Source: an uncultured Peptococcaceae bacterium
Lineage (GTDB): Bacteria > Bacillota > Desulfotomaculia > Desulfotomaculales > Desulfocucumaceae
Assembly: GCA_958417755.1 (NCBI GenBank)
Contig: CATZDY010000049.1
Coordinates: 1 to 18,495 of the forward strand
Direction of reading: 5' to 3'
Length of the DNA stretch: 18,495 nt
Shown: positions 1 to 5,334 of the stretch, piece after piece
Layout: the number at the start of each line of letters is the position of its first letter
How positions within the stretch are numbered: the first letter of the stretch is position 1
Notes under the pieces: generated by a model
What the model was told of the DNA's origin: nothing
Database searches by the model: none
Seen by the model: only the letters and a program-made list of their open reading frames with translations
Position numbers and translations under genes: made by a program

Positions 1-670
1 GTCCCCAAAACCACAAAGAATTGGCCAAAGGAAGACCTTGTTCTTTTCTTTTTTGATTAATAGGATGCTGTTGCAAGATTTCCATGCTTTGGCGCATAAA
101 ATCCAATAGGATTTCCGCTCCTTTTCCTTGGGGTAAGTGGGGATGAACAGTTTGTTTGGAAATATCGTGGGGAGGAGTAAGAATCAAATCATCCGGACCA
201 TTTTTCCAAATCATTAAGTGACGGTAACTAATGCCAGCATAGAATTGATATTGGGTAGTATTGAAAGCAGCGCCAATGGTTTTTAACAATTCTTGGGCCT
301 CTGCTGTAGAAATTTCCCCAGCACTATAATCAATCATTTTTGTGGTTTTTGCGTCAAGGGGACCGGAAAGGGTGACAAGATTACAACGAAAGGCTATATC
401 TTCTTTTTGCAAATCAATCCCCATGCTTAATGCTTCTAAAGGGGAACGTCCTGTATAATACCTTTGGGGATTATAACCTAAAACAGATAAATTGGCTACA
501 TCACTGCCTGGGGCTAAATCCTGGGGTACTGTATGAACCAAACCAATTTGTCCCTTACTGGCAATGGCATCCATATGGGGGGTATGCGCATATTGTAAAG
601 GGGTTTTACCATTCAATTGCGGACAAGCATAGTCAGCCATGCCGTCTCCTAAAACAACAACATATTTCAT
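1..670 (-). CDS. apgM: Cofactor-independent phosphoglycerate mutase, archaeal type (3' end outside window)
   Basis: This enzyme interconverts 2-phosphoglycerate and 3-phosphoglycerate in the cytoplasm and belongs to the alkaline-phosphatase-like metalloenzyme superfamily. I read 223 codons on the reverse strand. The N-terminus MKYVVVLGDGMADY carries the first metal-binding Asp. GSDVAN at residues 55-60 contains the likely nucleophile Ser56. GRSPLEALSMGI (74-85), DYSAGEIS (114-121) and ANSLWFWG (216-223) are family-typical blocks. The family is usually about 400 residues, so roughly the C-terminal half lies beyond the left edge. The start at 670 is preferred because AGGGAGA lies 6 nt upstream; an in-frame ATG at 676 would abut that site with no spacing. 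In some Firmicutes this gene sits near homoserine/threonine genes and was once annotated as a homoserine kinase, but no such neighbour is visible here. Family assignment is firm; the exact substrate is inferred. Confidence 0.9.
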   Translation of the reverse strand, partial: MKYVVVLGDGMADYACPQLNGKTPLQYAHTPHMDAIASKGQIGLVHTVPQDLAPGSDVANLSVLGYNPQRYYTGRSPLEALSMGIDLQKEDIAFRCNLVTLSGPLDAKTTKMIDYSAGEISTAEAQELLKTIGAAFNTTQYQFYAGISYRHLMIWKNGPDDLILTPPHDISKQTVHPHLPQGKGAEILLDFMRQSMEILQQHPINQKRKEQGLPLANSLWFWG

Positions 671-835
671 TTGCATTCTCCCTACGTATAGAAATATTAC
701 ATTTCATTTCGGGCTTTGGTTCTTGCTTTCCTGCGAAAAAAATAATTTTTCATATTGTAACGAAACCTGGAATGAATCAGGGGAATTCATGGATTCAGTT
801 TGCAAAAAACAAATGAATGAATATTAATAATAAGA

Positions 836-864
836 TTGACTTTTATGGAGATACTGGGTAAAAT
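836..864 (+). promoter_or_regulatory. Sigma-A-type promoter for the riboswitch and antiporter transcript
   Basis: A TTGACT -35 box (836-841) and a TAAAAT -10 box (859-864) are separated by exactly 17 nt. The expected transcription start is near 871, just ahead of the riboswitch aptamer that begins at about 876. The fit to consensus (5/6 in each box) and the position make this a well-supported promoter, although no transcript data are available. Confidence 0.75.
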
Positions 865-875
865 AAAATATATCA

Positions 876-975
876 GAAGGGGAGTAGCAGCCCGGTTTCG
901 GGTTGTCAAATCGTCAGTACGGTAGCAATACCCGGTTTGACAGTAGCCTTAATACATGGTTATGCGAGACCTTCA
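876..975 (+). promoter_or_regulatory. yybP-ykoY (Mn2+-sensing) riboswitch aptamer
   Basis: The signature conserved segments are present in order: GGGGAGTAGC (879-888), TCGTCAGTACG in the internal arm (911-921), and TATGCGAGACC (961-971). Stem P1 is GAAGG (876-880) pairing with CCTTC (970-974). An internal helix pairs TGTCAAA with TTTGACA. This RNA class binds Mn2+ at the loop-loop junction and usually turns on membrane proteins that export or handle Mn2+. Here the 3' strand of P1 overlaps the 5' arm of the downstream terminator, so ligand binding should disrupt the terminator and switch the gene on. The controlled gene is the CaCA-type antiporter at 1293. The class assignment rests on motif match by eye, without a covariance search. 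Confidence 0.9.
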
Positions 976-1001
976 CGTCAATGTACGTGAAGGTCTTTTT
1001 T
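968..1001 (+). terminator. Intrinsic terminator, expression platform of the Mn2+ riboswitch
   Basis: The 11-bp perfect stem pairs GACCTTCACGT (968-978) with ACGTGAAGGTC (985-995) around a 6-nt loop, followed by six T residues (996-1001). Bases 970-974 are shared with aptamer stem P1, so P1 and the terminator are mutually exclusive. That arrangement predicts termination without Mn2+ and readthrough with it. Confidence 0.88.
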
Positions 1002-1292
1002 GATGGTTTTTATATCCTTTATTTGGTATTTGTAAAAAAATAAAACAATTTTTAGATTTTAAAAGGATGAAAACAAAAAATAGCATAGAGAGGGGGCTAG
1101 AAAGCAAAAGATAAATACAACCTTTTGCAGCTAACTTTTTAAAGCATAATAATCTGCAGTTTTAAAAAAGTCAGTGTCAACAGAAATCAACATATAAATA
1201 AAACTGAAAAAGGAATTGATTTTTCATATTTTGGATATTGGTTACTGGCAAGTATGCAGTTGAGTAATGGGTATCGATAGGAGGAAGATTTT
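1002..1292 (+). other. Long AT-rich leader between riboswitch terminator and antiporter gene
   Basis: About 290 nt without a convincing gene lie between the terminator and the GTG start. The region is very AT-rich. It ends in a strong Shine-Dalgarno site (AGGAGGA, 1280-1286) just before the antiporter start. A 15-codon ATG frame at 1067 has AAAAGG directly abutting it and is not credible. I found no second clear promoter or hairpin here. Confidence 0.5.
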
Positions 1293-2282
1293 GTGGTAAC
1301 AGCCCTATGTCTTATTTTAGGTTTGGCTTTGATTTTATTAGCAGCAGAGTTCTTTACCAATGGCGTTGAATGGTTGGGGAAAAAATTAAATTTATCCGAA
1401 GGGGCTGTGGGCAGTGTATTGGCTGCAGTGGGAACAGCTTTACCGGAATCCATTATTCCCATTATTGCCATTTTGTTTAGTCCGGATGCCTCTTCCCATG
1501 AAATTGGGATTGGAGCCATTTTGGGCGCTCCTTTCATGTTGGCCACTTTGGCCATGGCTGTAACCGGAATTGCAGCAATGGTATTTAAAGTCAATGGACA
1601 AAAAAGATCTCATATGTTGGTGAATACCAGCATTATGAAAAGAGATTTGGGATTTTTCTTATTGGTATATACCATTGCCATTGCCTCCGCCTTTTTACCG
1701 AAAGAATTAAAACCTATTGTGGCTATTCTTTTGGTGGTTACTTATGGGGTTTATGTTTATAAAACAATCAAATCCGGTCACGGCTTGGGAGAGTCGGAGT
1801 TAAAATCTTTGTATTTTGCTAGAAAAAAAGAAGAACCACCGTTATCTTTGGTCATTGTGCAACTGGTCATTGCTTTGGCCGCCATTGTTGGAGGGGCCCA
1901 TATCTTTGTGGATGGTTTAACAGAATTATCTGTTATCTTGGGAATTTCCCCCTTTGTATTATCCGTATTCATTGCACCCATTGCCACGGAATTACCAGAG
2001 AAATTTAATAGCATCATTTGGATAAAACAGGGAAAAGATACCTTGGCATTGGGAAATATTACTGGGGCAATGGTATATCAAAGTTCTGTGATTCCTGCCC
2101 TTGGGATTATTCTAACTCCTTGGGTATTATCCGAATTGGCTATTATCAGTGCCATTCTGGCCATTGTGGGCGCTGGAATCGTATACCTAACCATATCAAT
2201 GAAAAAGCTCATTTCACCCAAAATTTTAACCATGTTAGCACTTCTATACATTGCCTATATTGTGATTACAGTTTCTTTGTAA
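1293..2282 (+). CDS. CaCA-family cation antiporter (Na+/Ca2+ exchanger-like), probable Mn2+-responsive exporter
   Basis: This is a 329-residue, roughly ten-helix inner-membrane protein of the Ca2+/cation antiporter superfamily. The family exchanges divalent cations for Na+ or H+. The two inverted alpha-repeats are visible: GTALPESIIP (47-56, Glu52 as likely cation ligand) and ATELPEKFNS (231-240, Glu236). The second-helix motifs are GAILGAP (74-80) and GNITGAM (254-260). In the first, the usual Asn of GNxxGSN is replaced by Ala75, an atypical feature. A soluble loop at about 160-184 separates the two halves. The GTG start is set by AGGAGGA just upstream. Because the gene lies behind a Mn2+-type riboswitch, I infer that it exports Mn2+, perhaps besides Ca2+; the family alone would suggest Ca2+. 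The length is normal for prokaryotic members. Confidence 0.88.
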   Translation: MVTALCLILGLALILLAAEFFTNGVEWLGKKLNLSEGAVGSVLAAVGTALPESIIPIIAILFSPDASSHEIGIGAILGAPFMLATLAMAVTGIAAMVFKVNGQKRSHMLVNTSIMKRDLGFFLLVYTIAIASAFLPKELKPIVAILLVVTYGVYVYKTIKSGHGLGESELKSLYFARKKEEPPLSLVIVQLVIALAAIVGGAHIFVDGLTELSVILGISPFVLSVFIAPIATELPEKFNSIIWIKQGKDTLALGNITGAMVYQSSVIPALGIILTPWVLSELAIISAILAIVGAGIVYLTISMKKLISPKILTMLALLYIAYIVITVSL

Positions 2283-2286
2283 AGAA

Positions 2287-2317
2287 TTGTTATAAAGACA
2301 AATCTTTATAGTATAAT
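2287..2317 (+). promoter_or_regulatory. Possible htpX promoter with an inverted repeat in the spacer
   Basis: A perfect TATAAT hexamer (2312-2317) follows a perfect 8-bp inverted repeat (TATAAAGA, CAAA spacer, TCTTTATA; 2291-2310) that begins 8 nt after the antiporter stop. The only upstream -35-like box is TTGTTA (2287-2292), at a long 19-nt spacing. The repeat lacks a following T-run, so it is not a normal terminator, and its position between the boxes would suit an operator. The transcript would have a leader of about 120 nt before htpX. Confidence 0.4.
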
Positions 2318-2446
2318 AATAAGGAGGGTATTGGGTAAAAATTGTATAAATGATCATGAACAAGAATTTATATAAGTCAGTATTAGGAATGAAAAGTTGT
2401 TGATTGAAATATCTAAAATTTAGAAGAAAAGGAGAACAGTGAATTT

Positions 2447-3283
2447 ATGAATACAATGAAAGCATGGCTTTTAATGGGTATCATGACCATTATTTTGGTG
2501 CTTTTAGGGAATGCCATTGGTGGACAATCCATTGCCATCCTATTTTTTGGCATTGCCATGGCTATGAATTTTATCTCTTACTTTTTTAGCGATAAAATTG
2601 CGATTAAAATGACCCGTTCCTATCCTATTACCAGAAGTGACTCTCCTGAGTTATATGAAATGGTAGAGAAGTTGACCAGAAGAGCGGGACTGCCTATGCC
2701 CCAATTGTATGTGACTCCGTCGGATCAGCCCAATGCTTTTGCCACTGGGAGAAATGCAAATCATGCGGCCATTGCTGTAACAGAAGGTATTATGAGAATA
2801 TTAAACCGTTCTGAAGTAGAAGGGGTATTGGCCCATGAGATAGCGCATATTAAAAACAAGGATATTCTAATAGGCACTATTGCTGCTGCCATGGCAGGGG
2901 CTATCACCATGTTGGCTAATAGTTTGCAATGGGCTGCGATTTTCGGTAGAACGGATAACGAAGAGGGAGGCGGTGGGATTGGAGCCTTGGTCATGGCCAT
3001 TCTTGCTCCCATTGCGGCAATGTTGATTCAAATGGCCATATCCCGTTCCAGAGAGTTTAAGGCCGATGAAGTTGGAGCCCGTATTGCCAATAGTCCGGAT
3101 GGCTTGGCCAATGCGTTGTTAAAATTAGAGTCAGCTGCCCAACGCATTCCGATGCAAGTCAATCCTGCGGCAACGCATTTATTTATCGTAAATCCTTTGA
3201 CCGGCGCTTCTTTGCTAAAATTATTCAGCACCCACCCTACCACAGAGGATCGAGTGAATCGTTTGCGGAGTATGCGGGTGTAA
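2447..3283 (+). CDS. htpX: HtpX membrane-bound zinc metalloprotease
   Basis: HtpX is an M48-family protease of the cytoplasmic membrane that degrades misfolded membrane proteins alongside FtsH. The 278 residues match the family's usual length. Two N-terminal membrane helices span about 6-22 and 28-47. The zinc site HEIAH is at 130-134, with His130 and His134 as ligands and Glu131 as catalytic base. SREFKAD at 201-207 supplies the third ligand, Glu203. Further hydrophobic segments at about 141-165 and 177-197 flank a Gly/Glu-rich loop. The ATG at 2447 follows AAAGGAGA (2428-2435) at a rather long spacing; the nearer GTG at 2439 runs straight into a stop. It lies 164 nt after the antiporter, with a possible promoter of its own, so co-regulation by Mn2+ is possible but not shown. 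Confidence 0.93.
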   Translation: MNTMKAWLLMGIMTIILVLLGNAIGGQSIAILFFGIAMAMNFISYFFSDKIAIKMTRSYPITRSDSPELYEMVEKLTRRAGLPMPQLYVTPSDQPNAFATGRNANHAAIAVTEGIMRILNRSEVEGVLAHEIAHIKNKDILIGTIAAAMAGAITMLANSLQWAAIFGRTDNEEGGGGIGALVMAILAPIAAMLIQMAISRSREFKADEVGARIANSPDGLANALLKLESAAQRIPMQVNPAATHLFIVNPLTGASLLKLFSTHPTTEDRVNRLRSMRV

Positions 3284-3330
3284 TGACAATCAGTATCCTT
3301 TTAATAACTATCTAACAAAAACATATGTAC

Positions 3331-3359
3331 TTGTCATTTGGGCAAAGTCATATTACCAT
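3331..3359 (+). promoter_or_regulatory. Possible promoter for the flavoprotein gene
   Basis: TTGTCA (3331-3336) and TACCAT (3354-3359) are spaced by 17 nt in the 122-nt gap after htpX, about 45 nt before the next start codon. The -10 box is only a partial match, so this is tentative. Confidence 0.33.
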
Positions 3360-3405
3360 AAAATCAACAGTTTATCGGCAATAGAGATAAGGGAGGAACA
3401 ATTGA

Positions 3406-3960
3406 ATGAAAAAATTAGTTGCTTTTATTGGTAGCCCTAGAAAAAATGCTAATACCTATAACATTGTCCAAGAAATTGCAAAAGGCGCCCAAGAAGCTGG
3501 GGCAGAGGTAAAAATCTATAATTTAAAGGACATGAAGTTGGATGCTTGTTTGGGATGTTTCTATTGTAGGAAAAAAGAAACCTGTGTTTTGAAAGATGAT
3601 ATGACAGAAGTATATGAAGATATGAAAGACGCTTCGGCAGTGGTGATTGGTGCTCCCATTTATTTTGGACAAGTCAATGGATTGGTTAAGAATTTGATGG
3701 ATCGAATGTTTCCTTTGATTGATATGCCGCCTGCCCCTAGATTTGGGACTAAGAAAGCAGCCCTGGTATATACCTTTGGTGCCCCTGACGCAAGCGCATT
3801 TCAAACTTATTTAGATTACAATACAGAAGTAACCAAAATGTATGGTTTTGATGTCATTGATGTGATGACTTTTTCCACGGGCAATGATCCCCGGGCTATT
3901 GGGAATCATCCGGAAACATTGGCCAAAGCTTTGGAATTAGGGAAAAAGTTAGTGGGTTAA
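3406..3960 (+). CDS. NADPH-dependent FMN reductase / iron-sulfur flavoprotein-like protein
   Basis: This is a 184-residue cytoplasmic flavodoxin-fold protein. The FMN phosphate loop GSPRKNANT is at 9-17 and the GAPIYFGQVNG segment at about 82-92 forms the second flavin-binding loop. Residues 48-60 carry a compact C-x2-C-x2-C-x5-C pattern (Cys48, 51, 54, 60). Archaeal and clostridial iron-sulfur flavoproteins ligate a [4Fe-4S] cluster with such a pattern, so this is probably an electron carrier or reductase of that group and not a plain quinone reductase. The start is set by GGGAGG 10 nt upstream. It is monocistronic by context: htpX ends 122 nt before it and a terminator lies 95 nt after it. 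Its redox partner is unknown. Confidence 0.85.
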   Translation: MKKLVAFIGSPRKNANTYNIVQEIAKGAQEAGAEVKIYNLKDMKLDACLGCFYCRKKETCVLKDDMTEVYEDMKDASAVVIGAPIYFGQVNGLVKNLMDRMFPLIDMPPAPRFGTKKAALVYTFGAPDASAFQTYLDYNTEVTKMYGFDVIDVMTFSTGNDPRAIGNHPETLAKALELGKKLVG

Positions 3961-4054
3961 AACATGTTATCAAGAACGTTTTTAAGGTTACAGGCTTAAG
4001 GCGGCATTATGGAACCGCTTTCTGTTAAGTAGACAGGCAAAAACAAAAAGTTTT

Positions 4055-4093
4055 GTATCTCCAATCATCGAATGGTGGTTGGAGATACTTTTA
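4055..4093 (+). terminator. Intrinsic terminator after the flavoprotein gene
   Basis: Bases 4055-4064 (GTATCTCCAA) pair perfectly with 4079-4088 (TTGGAGATAC). The stem can extend inward by 3 bp including one G-T pair, leaving an 8-nt loop. TTTTATT follows directly. It marks the left boundary of the accessory island. Confidence 0.75.
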
Positions 4094-4105
4094 TTGTGGG
4101 ACAAG

Positions 4106-4154
4106 ACCCAGTTGAGGACGCGAAGCGAGGGAATAAAAACCCGCTATGCTGGGT
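4106..4154 (+). other. GC-richer nested-hairpin element of unknown identity
   Basis: In an AT-rich 330-nt non-coding stretch this segment is distinctly GC-rich and can fold. The outer arms are ACCCAG (4106-4111) and CTGGGT (4149-4154). Inside are a small CGC-GAA-GCG hairpin (4119-4127) and a GGG/CCC pairing around AATAAAAA. An open frame across it (4072-4287) starts inside the terminator hairpin and has no ribosome site, so I do not call a gene. The layout resembles subterminal hairpins at transposon ends such as IS200/IS605, but I see no transposase and no matching second end. The neighbouring stretches 3961-4054 and 4155-4288 hold nothing I recognise. Confidence 0.3.
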
Positions 4155-4288
4155 GCGGAATGTTTGTTATACAAAAAAATTACCTTTCCATGAAACCAAG
4201 TTGTTCAAGCCGATATTAAACAAAAGAAAGGTGTTTTTAACGAATAGGGCTTGCAACCAGATAAATCCCAAAGATTGTAGATTATAAA

Positions 4289-4314
4289 AAAATGTCAAGA
4301 AGTCTTGACATTTT
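4289..4314 (+). promoter_or_regulatory. Operator-like palindrome O1, overlapping the -35 box
   Basis: A 26-bp inverted repeat has perfect 12-bp arms around a 2-nt centre. Its core is ATGTCAA-N6-TTGACAT (4292-4311). The right half contains the TTGACA -35 box of the downstream promoter, so a bound protein would block RNA polymerase. There is no T-run suggesting termination. Confidence 0.7.
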
Positions 4315-4333
4315 GAACTGCATTATTTATACT
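4305..4333 (+). promoter_or_regulatory. Near-consensus promoter of the membrane protein/XRE cassette
   Basis: TTGACA (4305-4310, 6/6) and TATACT (4328-4333, 5/6) are spaced by exactly 17 nt. Transcription should start near 4340, inside the second palindrome. The promoter is thus enclosed between two copies of one operator-like sequence, the classic geometry of an autorepressed unit. Confidence 0.75.
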
Positions 4334-4335
4334 AA

Positions 4336-4359
4336 AAATGTCAAATATATTTGACATTT
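4336..4359 (+). promoter_or_regulatory. Operator-like palindrome O2, over the transcription start
   Basis: This is a perfect 24-bp palindrome with no unpaired centre. Its core is ATGTCAA-N6-TTGACAT (4338-4357), with half-sites and 6-nt spacing identical to O1, 46 bp away centre to centre. It begins 3 nt after the -10 box and covers the predicted start site. The downstream XRE-type protein is the obvious candidate ligand. Confidence 0.7.
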
Positions 4360-4391
4360 GCGTGTAAAATATAATGGAAAGGAATATTTCT

Positions 4392-4682
4392 ATGATTGAG
4401 ATCAAACTTATTTTATTTGGCATCTATTTACTTGTCATGATTATCCTGGATATTGCTATGCTTATTTCGTTAATAAAACCGGGCGATGAGAGAAGACAAA
4501 TGATTATTTGGAAAGCCAGTACATGGACTTTAGTCGGAACAACAGGAAGTTTAGTAATCAGCATAACCGAAAGTATTATTACAGTGCAAGAGATGAGTGT
4601 AAATCCCTTTACAACGCTTACTGCCACTGCTACAATATATTTCATTTTTCTCCTTTATTTCAGAAAGAAATATGGCGATTGA
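4392..4682 (+). CDS. Small three-helix membrane protein paired with an XRE regulator
   Basis: This protein of 96 residues has no function I recognise. Three hydrophobic segments are evident: about 5-28, 46-67 and 72-90, joined by a charged loop PGDERRQ and ending in a basic RKKYGD tail. I prefer the ATG at 4392 over the in-frame ATG at 4374, because AAAGGA (4378-4383) sits 8 nt before 4392 while nothing resembling a ribosome site precedes 4374. The stop overlaps the following XRE gene by 11 nt, so the two are probably translationally coupled. Small membrane proteins paired with compact HTH regulators occur in Firmicutes as sensor or immunity partners (the SdpI/SdpR type is one analogue in layout, not in sequence). 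A role in modulating the regulator is inference only. Confidence 0.72.
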   Translation: MIEIKLILFGIYLLVMIILDIAMLISLIKPGDERRQMIIWKASTWTLVGTTGSLVISITESIITVQEMSVNPFTTLTATATIYFIFLLYFRKKYGD

Positions 4683-4875
4683 CATGCAAAATATCATTCG
4701 ATATAAAAGGAAACAACAAGGATTATCACAAGAGGAGTTAGCGAAAAGATGTGGTGTTTCTCGCCAAACAGTAAATGCTATTGAAAATAATAAATATGAC
4801 CCGACTTTAGCTTTAGCATTTAGTTTGGCAAAAGAATTGAAAACAACAGTTGACGAACTTTTTACACCTGCTTAA
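4672..4875 (+). CDS. Small XRE/Cro-type HTH transcriptional regulator
   Basis: This 67-residue protein is essentially a single HTH_3 domain. LSQEELAKRCGVSRQTVNAIE (19-39) holds the helix-turn-helix, and the family-typical tail NNKYDPTLALAFSLAKELKTTVDELF follows (40-65). It resembles the YozG-like group of minimal regulators that lack a sensor domain. The start at 4672 overlaps the membrane-protein gene by 11 nt. An alternative ATG at 4684 would remove four residues and gives the N-terminus most relatives have; neither has a strong ribosome site, which fits coupling. It probably binds the twin palindromes at 4289-4359 and represses its own operon; this is inferred from position and symmetry. 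Confidence 0.88.
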   Translation: MAIDMQNIIRYKRKQQGLSQEELAKRCGVSRQTVNAIENNKYDPTLALAFSLAKELKTTVDELFTPA

Positions 4876-4942
4876 ACTGTAGCAGTTGCCATGTGTTAGG
4901 CTATTTTTTATGATAAGTAACAGAATATTTTGAGGTGCAAAA

Positions 4943-5113
4943 GTGAAAAAATTTGAGTATAAATTCATCAAAGAAGATATAAAGTTAGGTTTCTCACAAG
5001 CCAAAAAGATTGAAGAAGCTGAAAAGGAATGGAACAAACTCGGCAAAGAAGGCTGGCAATTCTGCAAAGAGGGGAATGGGTGCATGATATTTATGCGCGA
5101 AGTTCAAGAATAG
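4943..5113 (+). CDS. DUF4177-like small protein
   Basis: A 56-codon gene starts at GTG 4943, with GAGGTG (4932-4937) 5 nt upstream, and is too short for routine ORF lists. It reads MKKFEYKFIKED, then an acidic/basic helix, then NKLGKEGWQFCKEGNG and MIFMREVQE. The pattern EYKF...LG.EGW.F....G..MIFMRE is that of DUF4177 proteins, which are small and have no assigned function. It follows the XRE gene by 67 nt in the same direction, with no convincing terminator between them, so it may be the third gene of that operon. Its codon use looks like that of its neighbours. Confidence 0.75.
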   Translation: MKKFEYKFIKEDIKLGFSQAKKIEEAEKEWNKLGKEGWQFCKEGNGCMIFMREVQE

Positions 5114-5150
5114 AAAAATTGAAAGGTGTCTTATCCATAATCAATTTGTA

Positions 5151-5258
5151 AGCAAAGGGTATTCTGTTCCTATGGTGGGGCTTATCTCCCAGGTCATCCA
5201 TACTGCCCTCCTGACAGGTGGTCATGATGATTTTTATGAGATGAGCCTATCTATATGA
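5151..5258 (+). pseudogene. Possible C-terminal remnant of a 3-hydroxyacid (HIBADH-type) dehydrogenase
   Basis: A reading frame ending in TGA at 5256-5258 encodes SKGYSVPMVG, LISQVIHTALLTGG and HDDFYEMSLSI. The spacing of Pro, Gln, Ala, Gly and Asp resembles the extreme C-terminus of the 3-hydroxyisobutyrate/tartronate-semialdehyde dehydrogenase family (P-x6-Q-x4-A-x3-G-x3-D). No start, ribosome site or N-terminal Rossmann domain is present upstream, where DUF4177 occupies another frame. If real, it is a decayed scar. The match is short and made by eye, so it could be chance. Confidence 0.3.
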
Positions 5259-5265
5259 TTGACAG

Positions 5266-5294
5266 TTGCGAGAAACCATGAATCATGTTATATT
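5266..5294 (+). promoter_or_regulatory. Possible promoter of the miaB-mutS cluster
   Basis: TTGCGA (5266-5271) and TATATT (5289-5294) are spaced by 17 nt, about 40 nt before the miaB start at 5335. The expected start is near 5301. The -35 match is 4/6 and the -10 match 5/6. Confidence 0.42.
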
Positions 5295-5334
5295 GATGGC
5301 CAGGATAATTATACCAAGAGAAAAAGGTGACATT

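Noticed and set aside
430..816. Open frame of 128 codons on the + strand
   Set aside because: It lies mostly antisense to the phosphoglycerate mutase gene, has no ribosome site and no protein-like pattern.
1067..1114. 15-codon ATG frame in the antiporter leader
   Set aside because: The ribosome-site-like AAAAGG directly touches the ATG with no spacing, and nothing marks it as a leader peptide.
2291..2310. Inverted repeat after the antiporter gene as a terminator
   Set aside because: It is an all A-T-dominated 8-bp stem with no T-run after it; a TATAAT box follows instead.
2321..2375. Strong AAGGAGGG followed by a TTG frame
   Set aside because: The spacing is only 2 nt and the frame ends after 14 codons; no gene follows.
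4072..4287. 71-codon open frame over the terminator and structured element
   Set aside because: It begins inside the terminator hairpin, lacks a ribosome site and its translation resembles read-through of a hairpin repeat, not a protein.
4880..4915. Weak hairpin plus T-run after the XRE gene, possible terminator
   Set aside because: Only three consecutive G-C pairs form and the rest of the stem is mismatched, so I treat the DUF4177 gene as possibly co-transcribed.
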